A DNA stretch of 32,090 nucleotides from Klenkia terrae (GTDB lineage Bacteria > Actinomycetota > Actinomycetes > Mycobacteriales > Geodermatophilaceae). The stretch is from the NCBI RefSeq assembly GCF_900491935.1, contig NZ_UEXK01000004.1, positions 127,247-159,336 on the forward strand, written 5' to 3'. The translations under genes and the position numbers were made by a program. The notes beneath the pieces were generated by a model. It saw only the letters and a list, made by a program, of their open reading frames with translations. It made no database searches and was not told the origin of the DNA. This document shows positions 1-10,981 of this stretch, in pieces (position 1 is the stretch's first letter; each line of letters starts with the position of its first letter).

Positions 1-188
1 AATGGAACGTGCAGCGCATAGTGAGACAACTACGCGATGTTAGGTACAGGGGCGTTTATGGATATGTTATGTAGGAACGCCACCGGACACGAGAGCTGCA
101 TTATTTTTTTTTTTTAAATGACACGGCGCCCCCCGAGATCTCCACAAGGAGTATCGTCGGCAGCGTCAGATGTGTATATGTTTCTTGG
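1..188. other. Sequencing adapter and low-quality artefact at contig end
   Basis: Positions 117-145 match the 29-nt Illumina P5 adapter with a few substitutions (start AATGACACGGCG, end CGAGATCTCCAC). Positions 146-153 read AAGGAGTA, a Nextera i5 index. Positions 154-178 match the Nextera read-1 transposase adapter (TCGTCGGCAGCGTC then AGATGTGTATA), with the last eight mosaic-end bases replaced. Positions 1-116 are lower-GC sequence ending in a poly-T run, unlike anything else in the window. I treat 1 to about 188 as untrimmed library sequence, not genome. ORFs crossing it on either strand are false there. Confidence 0.93.
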
Positions 189-793
189 CCGGCCCGGGCG
201 CCGAGCGGGCCGGCCAGACCACCACCGCCGGGGCGTGCACCTACACCTACGACGCGCAGGGCAGCTCCGGCACCTTCGCCGTCGACGCGCCCACCGGTGA
301 CCTGCCCACCGGCACCCAGGCCGAGACGATCTCGACCAGCGCCGGCGACATCGGCATCACGCTGGACTACACCGGCCCCGGCGCCTGCGCCGCGGACAGC
401 TTCGCCACGCTGGCCTCGCAGAGCTTCTTCGACTCGACGCTGTGCCACCGGCTGACCACCTCCGACGGCCTGAAGGTGCTGCAGTGCGGCGACCCGTCGG
501 CGACCGGCTCCGGTGGCCCCGGGTACTCGTTCCCGACCGCCGTGGCCGGCTCGGAGACCTACGGCCGCGGCGTGCTGGCGATGGCCAACGCCGGTGACGG
601 CACCGACGGCAGCCAGTTCTTCCTGGTCTACGGCGACAGCCAGCTCGACCCGGCCTACACCGTCTTCGGCACCATCGACGAGGCCGGCCTCGGCGTCCTC
701 GACCAGGTCGCCGCGCTCGGCACCGCCGACGGCAGCCAGGACGGCCAGCCCGCCACCGCGGTGACGATCGCCGGAGTGACCCCCGCCGGCTGA
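188..793 (+). CDS. Cyclophilin-type peptidyl-prolyl cis-trans isomerase, 5' end missing
   Basis: The frame encodes the C-terminal 200 or so residues of a cyclophilin. It shows a FFDSTLCHRL strand, LKVLQCGDPSATGSGGPGY (core of the substrate and peptidyl-prolyl binding region), GRGVLAMANAGDGTDGSQFF and a VFGTIDEAG strand. In this family the enzyme catalyses proline isomerisation during protein folding. Actinobacterial homologues at this locus next to rel are often exported or membrane-anchored; here the N-terminus is cut off by the adapter junction, so anchoring cannot be judged. The apparent ATG at 170 lies in adapter sequence and is not the start. The gene converges on rel. The family is clear; the first residues are lost. 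Confidence 0.88.
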   Translation, partial: AGPGAERAGQTTTAGACTYTYDAQGSSGTFAVDAPTGDLPTGTQAETISTSAGDIGITLDYTGPGACAADSFATLASQSFFDSTLCHRLTTSDGLKVLQCGDPSATGSGGPGYSFPTAVAGSETYGRGVLAMANAGDGTDGSQFFLVYGDSQLDPAYTVFGTIDEAGLGVLDQVAALGTADGSQDGQPATAVTIAGVTPAG

Positions 794-800
794 GCTCATC

Positions 801-1001
801 GCGATCCTCCGGATCGCACCGCGGCCGTCCCGACGACGGGAGGGCGCCGAGGAACGAGGCGTCCTCCCCGAGGAGGGACTCGTCCCCGTCCCGCCGACGG
901 TCAGGGGCCGAGGCACGAGCGCCCCTGACCCGAGGCGGGAGCAGCGTCGCTCGTCGCCCCCGGGGCACGGCTCCTGGCCGCGGTGCGATCCGGAGGATCG
1001 C
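801..1001. repeat. 201-bp element with 26-bp perfect terminal inverted repeats (MITE/REP-like)
   Basis: Positions 801-826 are the exact reverse complement of 976-1001. Each arm begins with its own small palindrome, GCGATCCTCCGGATCGC. The interior has further short inverted repeats (for example AGGGGC..GCCCCT near 902-929) and no credible ORF. The element occupies nearly the whole space between the convergent cyclophilin stop (791-793) and rel stop (1005-1007), so it probably also acts as a bidirectional terminator. The flanks give no obvious target duplication. It could be a non-autonomous transposon relic or a chromosomal REP/BIME-like repeat; no second copy is seen in this window. Confidence 0.75.
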
Positions 1002-1004
1002 AAT

Positions 1005-3434
<2,430 letters not shown>

Positions 3435-3521
3435 GGCCACTCCTGGGTCCTGGGGGGACTGGACCCACACCATGCTAGCCACGCCCTCCCGGCGGCGGAC
3501 CGCTCGGGAGGGTGACCTGCG

Positions 3522-4094
3522 TCAGGTGGTCCAGAGGGCGTGCACGGTGTGCGGCGCCACCCGCTGCCGGCCGCCGAGCGCCGGGAGCTCGATCACCACC
3601 GAGACGGAGGTGACCACCCCGCCGACCCGCTCGACCAGCCCGATGGCGGCCTCCAGCGTGCCGCCGGTGGCCAGCACGTCGTCGACGACCAGCACCCGCT
3701 GGCCCGGGGTGATCGAGTCGGTGTGCAGCTCGAGGGTCGCCGTCCCGTACTCGAGCGTGTAGTCCGCCGAGACCGTGGACCGCGGGAGCTTGCCGGCCTT
3801 GCGGACCGGCACGACGCCGGTGCCGGCGACCACCGCGACGGCGGCCGCGAGCAGGAAGCCGCGGGCCTCCACCCCGACCACGACGTCGAACCCCGGGTCG
3901 TCCGGCCCGGTCCGCAGCGCCGCGCCCCGCGGGTCCTCCAGCACCGACCCGGCCAGAGCCTCGGCGACCTGCCGGAACGCCGAGGCGTCGGCGAACACCG
4001 GCGTCAGGTCGCGGAACACCACCCCGGGCTCCGGGAAGTCCGGGATGTCGACCGCGATGGAGGCGATCAGCTCCGCGAGCGGGGTGGTGCTCAC
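3522..4094 (-). CDS. apt: Adenine phosphoribosyltransferase
   Basis: This 190-aa cytosolic enzyme converts adenine and PRPP to AMP in purine salvage. The PRPP-binding loop VLVVDDVLATGGT lies at residues 134-146, preceded by the type I phosphoribosyltransferase core VVVGVEARGF (71-80) and the PEPGVVFRDLTP motif near residue 22. Length fits the family (170-190 aa). The GTG start at 4094 overlaps the secF stop (GTGA), giving translational coupling in the yajC-secD-secF-apt unit. The secF-apt-rel order is standard in actinobacteria. Confidence 0.95.
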   Translation of the reverse strand: MSTTPLAELIASIAVDIPDFPEPGVVFRDLTPVFADASAFRQVAEALAGSVLEDPRGAALRTGPDDPGFDVVVGVEARGFLLAAAVAVVAGTGVVPVRKAGKLPRSTVSADYTLEYGTATLELHTDSITPGQRVLVVDDVLATGGTLEAAIGLVERVGGVVTSVSVVIELPALGGRQRVAPHTVHALWTT

Positions 4095-5494
4095 CGACGC
4101 TTCTTGCCGCCGCCGGGCCGCTGCGGCCGGGCGCCCGGCTTGGGGGCCGTCGCCGTCCGGGTCACCGAGGCCGGCGACTCGACCTGCTCGAAGGACTCCG
4201 GGCGCTCGGGCAGCTCGTCCCGGTCGACCAGGGCGGTCGCCGAGCGGGCCGGCCGGGCCCGCCGGGCGCTGGCCACCGGGCCGGCCGCGGTCGCCCCGCC
4301 GGCCGCGCGGGCGTCGGCCGCGCGGCGGGCCAGCACCCGCTTGCGCAGCGCCTGCACGCCGGGCTCCCGGGCCTTGAGGTCGGCCAGCACCGGGGTGGCC
4401 AGGAAGATCGAGCTGTAGGTGCCGGCGGCCAGGCCGACGGTGAGCACCAGGGCCAGGTCCTGCAGGGTGCCGACGCCGAGGACGACGACCCCGACGACCA
4501 GCAGCCCCAGCACCGGCAGCAGCGCGATGACCGAGGTGTTGATCGAGCGCATCAGGGTCTGGTTGACCGCGAGGTTGGCCGCCTCGCCCCAGGTCATGCG
4601 GGCGCCCTTCTCCAGGTCCTTGACGTTCTCGTCGACCTTGTCGAAGACCACCACGGTGTCGTAGAGGCTGAACCCGAGGATGGTCAGGAAGCCGATGACG
4701 GTGGACGGCGTGACCTCGAAACCGACGATGGAGTACACGCCGGCGGTCAGGATGATGTCGTGCGCCAGGGCGACGATCGCGCCCACGGCCATCTTGGGCT
4801 GGAAGCGGATGGCCAGGAACACGACCACCGCGGCCAGGAAGACCAGCAGGGCGATCAGGGCCTGGTCGGTGATGTCCCGGCCCCAGTCGGCGCTGACCGA
4901 CTCCGGGCTCACCTGGGCGTCGGTGACGCCGGCGGCATCGGCGATGGCCGACACCACGGTCGCCTCGGCGGCGTTGTCCAGCGTGCCGGTGCGCAGCAGC
5001 ACGGTGTTGCCGCCGACGATCTGCGCGGTGGAGACCTGCGCGCCGGCCTCCTCGGCCGCCTCGCGGATGTCGGCCAGCTGGGACGTCGAGGCCGGCACCC
5101 GGAAGCTGTTGCCGCCCTCGAAGTCGATGCCGAAGTTGAACCCGCGGAAGATCATCGACGCGACGCAGACCAGCACCACGACGGCGGTGACCTTGTACCA
5201 GAACCGGCTGCGCCCCACGACGTCCAGCCCGGCCTCGCCGTTGTAGAGCCGGTGGGCCAGCGACGCCTTCCGCGGCGCCGTCCGCACCGCGGCGGAGTCG
5301 GCCGGGGTGTCCCCCTCGGTGGGCAGCCCGGCGTCCGCCAGGGCGCCGTCGTCGGCGTCCCGCGCGGCGTCCTCCCGGATGTCGGCGTCGGACTCGTCCG
5401 GCGTCTCGTCGGCGTCGGTCCCGACCGGGACGTCGGGCCCGTCGACGGGCTCCTCGGCGGGGTCGCTGCCGCCGTCGCGGGGGGTGCCGGTCAT
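4091..5494 (-). CDS. secF: Protein translocase subunit SecF
   Basis: This 467-aa inner-membrane subunit of the SecDF complex uses the proton gradient to help pull proteins through SecYEG. A long acidic, low-complexity cytoplasmic extension (about residues 1-75, rich in Asp/Glu/Ala) precedes the first TM segment (YKVTAVVVLVCVASMIF) and the family signature FNFGIDFEGG. The SecD/SecF membrane domain follows (VGAIVALAHDIILTAGVYS, TVIGFLTILGFSLYDTVVV), then a basic Ala/Arg-rich tail. Its ATG overlaps the secD stop (ATGA), and its own stop overlaps the apt start. Confidence 0.95.
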   Translation of the reverse strand: MTGTPRDGGSDPAEEPVDGPDVPVGTDADETPDESDADIREDAARDADDGALADAGLPTEGDTPADSAAVRTAPRKASLAHRLYNGEAGLDVVGRSRFWYKVTAVVVLVCVASMIFRGFNFGIDFEGGNSFRVPASTSQLADIREAAEEAGAQVSTAQIVGGNTVLLRTGTLDNAAEATVVSAIADAAGVTDAQVSPESVSADWGRDITDQALIALLVFLAAVVVFLAIRFQPKMAVGAIVALAHDIILTAGVYSIVGFEVTPSTVIGFLTILGFSLYDTVVVFDKVDENVKDLEKGARMTWGEAANLAVNQTLMRSINTSVIALLPVLGLLVVGVVVLGVGTLQDLALVLTVGLAAGTYSSIFLATPVLADLKAREPGVQALRKRVLARRAADARAAGGATAAGPVASARRARPARSATALVDRDELPERPESFEQVESPASVTRTATAPKPGARPQRPGGGKKRR

Positions 5495-7248
5495 CGGTCG
5501 CTCCTGTCGCTGGCCGTGCTGGCCGTGCTGGCCGTGGGCCGCTGACCCGGCCGCGGCGCGGTCGTCGCGCGGCGGGTGACGTCGACGGCACCGAGGCCGG
5601 AGAACCGGCTCGAGCCGAACGAGCGGAACCGGCTGAGCACCGCCATCAGCGGGTGGGTGAAGAGGAAGACCACGAGCAGGTCGAGCACCGTGGACAGGCC
5701 GAGGGTGAACGCGAAGCCCTTCACGTCGCCGATCGCGAGCAGGTAGAGGATCGCGGCGGCCAGGAAGCTGACCGAGTCGGCGCTCAGGATCGTGCGCCGG
5801 GCGCGGACCCAGGCCCGCGGGACGGCGCTGCGCAGCGTCCGTCCCTCGCGGATCTCGTCCTTGAGTCTCTCGAAGTAGACGACGAAGGAGTCCGCGGTGA
5901 TGCCGATGCTCACGATGAACCCGGCGATGCCGGCCAGGCTCAGCGTGAAGCCGATCTCCCGGCCCAGCAGGACCAGGCTGGCGTAGACCACGACCGCGGA
6001 CAGCAGCAGGCTGGCGATCATGACCAGGCCGAGCGCGCGGTAGTAGAGCAGGGCGTAGAGGAACACCAGGGCGATGCCCACGGCCCCGGCGATCAGGCCG
6101 GCGCGCAGCTGCTCGCCGCCCAGCTCGGTGGTGATCGTCTGCGCGGTGGCCTGGGTGAAGGTCAGCGGCAGCGCGCCGTACTCCAGCTGGTTGGCCAGCG
6201 TCTGCGCCTCGGTCTGGCTGAACGAGCCGGTGATCTGGGTGGTGCCGCCGGTGATCGCGCTGTTGATGGTCGGGGCGGACACGACCCGGCCGTCGAGCAC
6301 GATGCCGACCGCGCTGCCGACGCTGGCGGTGGTGTAGGCCGCCCAGGTTGAGGAGCCCTGCGAGGAGAAGTCGACGTTCACGACCCACTCGCCGGTCTGC
6401 GCCGTGGTGCCGGCGCTGGCCGAGGAGACCTCGGTGCCCTCGACGACGGCCGGGCCCAGCAGGTACTTGGCGGTGCCGTCCTCCGAGCAGGCGGCGAGGT
6501 AGGACTCGGCCAGGTCGACGTCGCCGGTGGAGGTGTCGTCGGCCGAGCAGATCAGGGTGGCGTACTCGGCGGCGGCCTGCTCCTGGGTCAGCGGGGTCGC
6601 GGCCGCGCCGTCCGTGGTCCCGTCGGTCGACCCGTCCGTCGCGGCGGGGGCAGTGGTCGCCGCGGCCGGGTCGGTGGTCGGCGTCGCGTCCGTGGCCGGG
6701 GCGGTGGTGTCCTCCGCGGCCAGCGAGTCCGGGGCGACCGAGCTGGTCGCGGCCGGGTCCGTCGTCGGCGCTGCGGGGTCCGTCGTCGGCGCTGCCGGGT
6801 CGGTCGTGGGCGCTGCCGGGTCGGTCGTGGGTGCGGCCGGGTCCGTTGCCGCCGGATCGGTGGCCGTGGTGGCCGCCTCGGGTCCGCCGACGACCGGCCG
6901 GAAGCGCAGCTGGGCGGTCTGGCCCAGCTCGCGGGCCTGGTCGCCGTCCTCGCCGGGCACCGAGATGATGATGTTGGAGTCACCCTCGGTGACCACCTCG
7001 GCCTCGGCGACGCCGAGACCGTTGACGCGCTGCTCGATGATCTGGCGCGCCAGCTCCAGGTCCTCGCGGCTGGGGGTGCCGCCACCGGGGACCGCGGCGG
7101 TGAGCGTCACCGTGGTGCCGCCCTGCAGGTCCAGACCCAGCTGCGGGGTCCGCTGCGAACCGGTGAGGAAGATCAGGCCGTACATGAGGGCCACGATCAG
7201 GATGAACGCCCCGAAGTACCGGGACGCCGGGAGCTGGCGGGAGGCCAT
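5491..7248 (-). CDS. secD: Protein translocase subunit SecD
   Basis: This 585-aa partner of SecF has an N-terminal TM segment (residues 10-28), the LGLDLQGGTTVTL signature just after it, a periplasmic-type domain, then a C-terminal TM bundle (from AGLIAGAVGIALVFLYALLY) with GITADSFVVYFERLKDE. Between residues 130 and 220 is a long Ala/Pro/Thr/Asp insertion with near-perfect heptapeptide repeats, probably an extracytoplasmic linker. The ATG lies 1 nt after the yajC stop with AAGGAC upstream. The protein is encoded in the order yajC-secD-secF, the usual bacterial arrangement. Confidence 0.95.
   Translation of the reverse strand: MASRQLPASRYFGAFILIVALMYGLIFLTGSQRTPQLGLDLQGGTTVTLTAAVPGGGTPSREDLELARQIIEQRVNGLGVAEAEVVTEGDSNIIISVPGEDGDQARELGQTAQLRFRPVVGGPEAATTATDPAATDPAAPTTDPAAPTTDPAAPTTDPAAPTTDPAATSSVAPDSLAAEDTTAPATDATPTTDPAAATTAPAATDGSTDGTTDGAAATPLTQEQAAAEYATLICSADDTSTGDVDLAESYLAACSEDGTAKYLLGPAVVEGTEVSSASAGTTAQTGEWVVNVDFSSQGSSTWAAYTTASVGSAVGIVLDGRVVSAPTINSAITGGTTQITGSFSQTEAQTLANQLEYGALPLTFTQATAQTITTELGGEQLRAGLIAGAVGIALVFLYALLYYRALGLVMIASLLLSAVVVYASLVLLGREIGFTLSLAGIAGFIVSIGITADSFVVYFERLKDEIREGRTLRSAVPRAWVRARRTILSADSVSFLAAAILYLLAIGDVKGFAFTLGLSTVLDLLVVFLFTHPLMAVLSRFRSFGSSRFSGLGAVDVTRRATTAPRPGQRPTASTASTASDRSDR
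6751..6845 (-). repeat. 21-bp tandem repeats inside secD
   Basis: About four to five 21-bp units encode TTDPAAP heptapeptides in the SecD extracytoplasmic loop. Units differ only at a few third positions, which suggests recent slippage. Copy number here may vary between strains and may be miscounted by short-read assembly. Confidence 0.8.
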
Positions 7249-7249
7249 G

Positions 7250-7618
7250 TCAGTCCTTGCGGTCGGTGGTCGAGCCCGGGTCGCCGTCGCCGTCCACGTA
7301 CCCGGTGCGCTCGGCCGTCGGCGGGACGACCTCGCCGGCCTGCGCGTCGAGGACGGCGCCGTCCTTCGTGCGCACCTCCATCACGGCCGGGCGGGCGAAG
7401 GTGGCGACGACGCCGGGGGCGATCTCGATGTCGACGGTGCCCTCGCCGATCGCGGCGACCGTGCCGTGCAGGCCGCTGGTCAGCATGACCGGCGTGCCGA
7501 CGGTCAGGGACTCCTGCAGCGCCTGGGCGTTGGCGGCCATCTTCTTGCGCTGCCGGGCAGGCAGGACGATCAGCAGTGCGAAGGCGAGCACCAGCAGGAT
7601 CAGCGGGAAGAACTCCAC
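7250..7618 (-). CDS. yajC: Preprotein translocase subunit YajC
   Basis: This 122-aa single-pass membrane protein is the accessory partner of SecDF. It starts with the TM helix EFFPLILLVLAFALLIVLP and then shows the YajC signature RQRKKMAANAQALQESL..VGTPVMLTSGLHGTV. I prefer the GTG at 7618, directly before the TM helix, with GGAGAGG about 10 nt upstream; longer versions add a non-conserved leader. Its stop is 1 nt from the secD start. The 152-bp gap to ruvB suggests the sec genes have their own promoter. Confidence 0.92.
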   Translation of the reverse strand: MEFFPLILLVLAFALLIVLPARQRKKMAANAQALQESLTVGTPVMLTSGLHGTVAAIGEGTVDIEIAPGVVATFARPAVMEVRTKDGAVLDAQAGEVVPPTAERTGYVDGDGDPGSTTDRKD

Positions 7619-7770
7619 GGTTGTCGTGCCTCTCCACCGCGCAGGGTTCGCGCGGTCGTTGTGGCCACCGGGGGGCGGCCACGTCGGGGACGTCGGCTGC
7701 GGTACGCCCGCAGGCGTGACCGGGCCAGGGCGCACCTCACCCAGGGGCGGGCGCTCCGGCGCCGAGGAGT

Positions 7771-8850
7771 CTAGGCGTCGAACAAGGTGGGCGACGCAGG
7801 CTGGTCACCCGGCGTGCCCCCGCGCAGCCACACGCCGTCGGGCACGGGCAGCCCCAGGTGGGTCCAGGCGGCCTCCGTGGCGACCCGCCCGCGGGGGGTC
7901 CGGGCCAGCAGCCCGGCCCGTACCAGGAACGGTTCGCACACCTCCTCGACGGTGTGCGGCTCCTCCCCCACGGCCACCGCCAGGGTGGCCACGCCGACCG
8001 GCCCGCCGTTGAACTTGGCGACCAGGGCATGCAGCACCTCGCGGTCCAGCCGGTCCAGGCCCAGCTCGTCGACGTCGTAGAGCGCCAGCGCGGCCCGGGC
8101 CACCGCCCGGGTCACCCGGCCGTCGGCGCGCACCTCGGCGTAGTCGCGCACCCGGCGCAGCAGCCGGTTGGCGATCCGCGGGGTGCCGCGGGAGCGGCCG
8201 GCGATCTCGGCAGCGCCCTCGGCGTCGATGGCCACCCCCAGCAGGTCAGCGCTGCGGCGCAGCACCAGCTGCAGGTCCTCGGTCGAGTAGAACTCCATCT
8301 GGCCCACGAAGCCGAACCGGTCGCGCAGCGGACCGGTCAGCAGGCCGGCGCGGGTGGTGGCCCCGACCAGCGTGAACGGCGAGATCTCCAGCGGGATCGC
8401 GGTGGCACCGGGCCCCTTGCCGACCACGACGTCGACCCGGAAGTCCTCCATCGCCATGTAGAGCAGTTCCTCGGCGGGCCGGGCGATCCGGTGGATCTCG
8501 TCGATGAAGAGCACGTCGCCCTCGCCGAGGTTGGACAGCATCGCGGCGAGGTCCCCGGACCGCTCGATCGCCGGGCCCGAGGTGATCTTCACGGTGGTGC
8601 CGAGCTCGGCCCCGATGATCAGCGCCAGCGACGTCTTGCCCAGGCCGGGCGGTCCGGACAGCAGCACGTGGTCCGGCGGCCGACCGCGGCGCTTGGCGCC
8701 CTCGAGCACCAGGTCCAGCTGCCGGGCGACCTTCGGCTGGCCGACGAACTCCCCCAGCGAGTGCGGGCGCAGCGCGGACTCCACGACGCGCTCCTCGTCA
8801 CCGGCCCACGGGCTCGCCGCGGAGCCGGGCTCGGACTCGGGCGAGGTCAT
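7771..8850 (-). CDS. ruvB: Holliday junction branch migration ATPase RuvB
   Basis: This 359-aa AAA+ motor forms hexamers on RuvA-bound Holliday junctions and drives branch migration. Walker A GPPGLGKT is at residues 66-73, Walker B FIDEIH at 115-120, sensor-type GATTRAG near 165, and a C-terminal winged helix ([32 protein letters not shown]). Its ATG overlaps the ruvA stop (ATGA). The gene is last in ruvC-ruvA-ruvB, under the SOS box upstream of ruvC. Confidence 0.97.
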   Translation of the reverse strand: MTSPESEPGSAASPWAGDEERVVESALRPHSLGEFVGQPKVARQLDLVLEGAKRRGRPPDHVLLSGPPGLGKTSLALIIGAELGTTVKITSGPAIERSGDLAAMLSNLGEGDVLFIDEIHRIARPAEELLYMAMEDFRVDVVVGKGPGATAIPLEISPFTLVGATTRAGLLTGPLRDRFGFVGQMEFYSTEDLQLVLRRSADLLGVAIDAEGAAEIAGRSRGTPRIANRLLRRVRDYAEVRADGRVTRAVARAALALYDVDELGLDRLDREVLHALVAKFNGGPVGVATLAVAVGEEPHTVEEVCEPFLVRAGLLARTPRGRVATEAAWTHLGLPVPDGVWLRGGTPGDQPASPTLFDA

Positions 8851-9494
8851 GCGCGGCCCAGCAGCCGCAGCGCCTGCCGGAGCAGGACGGCGACGTCGAC
8901 GCTGCCGTTCTCCGCGATCTGCTCGTCGACGACCGGGGCGAGCTGGGCCAGCGCGCCCTCGGCCTCGCGCACGCTCCAGCCCAGCCCGACCAGGGCGGTG
9001 GTGAGCTGGTCGCGCCAGGGGGCGACCGGGGCGACCTGGCGACCGGTGGCACCGGCCGCGGCGCTGGCGGCGTCCAGGCTGGTGTCCCCGGTGGGCGAGC
9101 CCAACCGGTCGCGCAGCTCCAGGACCAGCCGCTCGGCGCCCTTCTTGCCGATGCCGGGCACCTGCATGAGCGCCTTGAGGTCGGCGGTGGCCACCGCCCG
9201 GCGCACGTCGCGCGGCGGGTGGATCGCCAGCACCGCCTGGGCCAGCCGGGGGCCGACGCCGTTGGCGGTCTGCAGCAGCTCGAACAGCTGGCGCTCGTCG
9301 TCGTCGGCGAAGCCGTAGAGGGTCAGCGAGTCCTCGCGCACCACCAGGCTGGTCGCCAGCCGGGCGTCCTCGCCGACCTGCAGGCGGGCGATCGTGCCCG
9401 GGGTGCACTGCACGGACAGGCCGATGCCGCCGACCTCGACGACGGCGCCGTCCGGGGAGACCGCGGCCACCCGTCCCGCGACGCTGGCGATCAC
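8847..9494 (-). CDS. ruvA: Holliday junction DNA-binding protein RuvA
   Basis: This 215-aa protein recognises four-way junctions as a tetramer and loads RuvB. The N-terminal OB fold begins [12 protein letters not shown], followed by helix-hairpin-helix segments ([17 protein letters not shown] and [19 protein letters not shown]). A C-terminal three-helix domain ([16 protein letters not shown]) contacts RuvB. The start is the GTG at 9494, 7 nt after the ruvC stop; the stop overlaps ruvB. A 30-residue Ala/Gly-rich linker separates the last two domains. Confidence 0.97.
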   Translation of the reverse strand: MIASVAGRVAAVSPDGAVVEVGGIGLSVQCTPGTIARLQVGEDARLATSLVVREDSLTLYGFADDDERQLFELLQTANGVGPRLAQAVLAIHPPRDVRRAVATADLKALMQVPGIGKKGAERLVLELRDRLGSPTGDTSLDAASAAAGATGRQVAPVAPWRDQLTTALVGLGWSVREAEGALAQLAPVVDEQIAENGSVDVAVLLRQALRLLGRA

Positions 9495-9501
9495 GAGGCC
9501 A

Positions 9502-10098
9502 TCACGACACGCTCCCGATGCCCTGCCAGCGGCTGGCCCGCACGGCCGGCCGCGGTGCGGTGGTCAGCGGGCCCTGCGCGATGCCGGCGCCGGTGGCCAG
9601 CGCGGCGACCCGCAGCCGGTCCTGGGTGGGGCCGCGCCAGACGTGGCAGACCGCCAGCGCCAGCGCGTCGGCGGCGTCGGCGGGCCGGGGTGGGGTGTCC
9701 AGCCCGAGGATCCGGGTGACCATCAGCGTGACCTGCTCCTTGCCGGCGCGGCCGCTGCCGGAGATGGCGGCCTTGACCTCGCTCGGGGTGTGCCAGTGCA
9801 CCGGCCGGCTGGCCTGGGCGGCGGCGAGGGCGGCGACCCCGGCGGCCTGCGCGGTGCCGATCGCCGTCCCCTTGTTGTTCTGCTGGAAGACCCGCTCGAT
9901 GGCCACCACGTCGGGCTGGTGCTCGCGGACCAGCGCGGTGACCGCGGTGTGCAGCTCGAGCAGGCGCAGCTCCAGGGCCAGGGTGTGGTCGCTGCGGACC
10001 ACCCCGACCCCGACGGCCGCCGGACGGGCCCCGGGCCGACCGTCGACGACGCCCCACCCGCACCGGGTCAACCCCGGGTCGATCCCCAGCACGCGCAC
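9502..10098 (-). CDS. ruvC: Holliday junction resolvase RuvC
   Basis: This 198-aa endonuclease cuts Holliday junctions symmetrically. The acidic active-site residues are visible: D7 in VLGIDPGLTRCGWGVV, E68 in VVAIERVFQQNNKGTA, and D141/D144 in PADAADALALAVCH. I choose the GTG at 10098, which places the first catalytic strand at the N-terminus as in the family and has GGGGGAG 3 nt upstream. An upstream in-frame ATG at 10119 would fall inside the LexA box and is rejected. First gene of the ruvCAB operon. Confidence 0.96.
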   Translation of the reverse strand: MRVLGIDPGLTRCGWGVVDGRPGARPAAVGVGVVRSDHTLALELRLLELHTAVTALVREHQPDVVAIERVFQQNNKGTAIGTAQAAGVAALAAAQASRPVHWHTPSEVKAAISGSGRAGKEQVTLMVTRILGLDTPPRPADAADALALAVCHVWRGPTQDRLRVAALATGAGIAQGPLTTAPRPAVRASRWQGIGSVS

Positions 10099-10111
10099 GG
10101 CTCCCCCTCGG

Positions 10112-10127
10112 ACGAACAAGTGTTCGA
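10112..10127. promoter_or_regulatory. LexA (SOS) box upstream of ruvCAB
   Basis: On the minus strand the site reads TCGAACACTTGTTCGT, matching the actinobacterial LexA palindrome TCGAAC-N4-GTTCGA at 11 of its 12 fixed positions. It ends 13 bp before the ruvC GTG, so bound LexA would block transcription or initiation of ruvCAB, giving DNA-damage induction. Confidence 0.85.
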
Positions 10128-10167
10128 CAGGGTACGGGCCACCGAGGCCCGACCCGGGCGCGACACG

Positions 10168-10926
10168 TCAGGCGTCAGCGGCGATCTTCTCCATGACGTC
10201 GTCGGACACGTCGTAGTTGGCGTACACGTTCTGCACGTCGTCGCAGTCCTCGAGGGCGTCGATCAGCCGGAAGACCTTGCCCGCGGCGTCCTCGTCCAGC
10301 TCGACCTGCACGCTGGGCACGAAGGCGGCCTCGGCGGAGTCGTAGTCGATCCCGGCGTCCTGCAGCGCGGTGCGGACGGCGACCAGGTCGGTGGGCTCGC
10401 TGACCACCTCGAAGGTGTCGCCGAGGTCGCGCACCTCCTCGGCGCCGGCGTCCAGCACGGCCTCCATGACGGCGTCCTCGCTGGTGCCGGTCGAGGGCAC
10501 GACCACGACGCCCTTGCGGCTGAACATGTAGGACACCGAGCCGGGATCGGCCATCGAACCGCCGTTGCGGGTCATGGCGGTGCGGACCTCCATGGCCGAG
10601 CGGTTCTTGTTGTCGGTGAGGCACTCGATGAGCACCGCGACACCGCCGGCGGCGTAGCCCTCGTAGGTGATGCCCTGGTACTCGACACCGCCGGCCTCCA
10701 GGCCCGCACCGCGCTTGACCGCGCGGTTGATGTTGTCGATCGGCACCGAGGACTTCTTGGCGCGCTGGACGGCGTCGAACAGCGTCGGGTTGCCCTGCAC
10801 GTCACCGCCGCCGGTGCGCGCCGCGACCTCGATGTTCTTGATCAGCTTCGCGAAGAGCTTGCTCCGCTTGGCGTCGATGCCAGCCTTCTTGTGCTTGGTC
10901 GTCGCCCACTTGGAATGGCCGCTCAT
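10168..10926 (-). CDS. YebC/PmpR family protein
   Basis: This 252-aa protein begins [14 protein letters not shown], the hallmark of the YebC family, and keeps the [17 protein letters not shown] and FSRKGVVVV blocks. Members act as transcriptional regulators or, in recent work on the family, as translation factors for proline-rich stretches; the sequence cannot tell which. GAGGAG lies 5 nt before the ATG. It follows pdxS-pdxT on the same strand after 55 bp, as in mycobacteria, and precedes ruvC. Confidence 0.94.
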   Translation of the reverse strand: MSGHSKWATTKHKKAGIDAKRSKLFAKLIKNIEVAARTGGGDVQGNPTLFDAVQRAKKSSVPIDNINRAVKRGAGLEAGGVEYQGITYEGYAAGGVAVLIECLTDNKNRSAMEVRTAMTRNGGSMADPGSVSYMFSRKGVVVVPSTGTSEDAVMEAVLDAGAEEVRDLGDTFEVVSEPTDLVAVRTALQDAGIDYDSAEAAFVPSVQVELDEDAAGKVFRLIDALEDCDDVQNVYANYDVSDDVMEKIAADA

Positions 10927-10981
10927 CGCTGCTCCTCACCTGGTGGCGCCGTCGTCGGCGCCGTCCGCACGTCTCCTCCGC

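Noticed and set aside
101-1003. 300-aa minus-strand ORF over the cyclophilin gene
   Set aside because: It is the shadow of the cyclophilin gene and the inverted-repeat element and reads through adapter sequence at its C-terminus.
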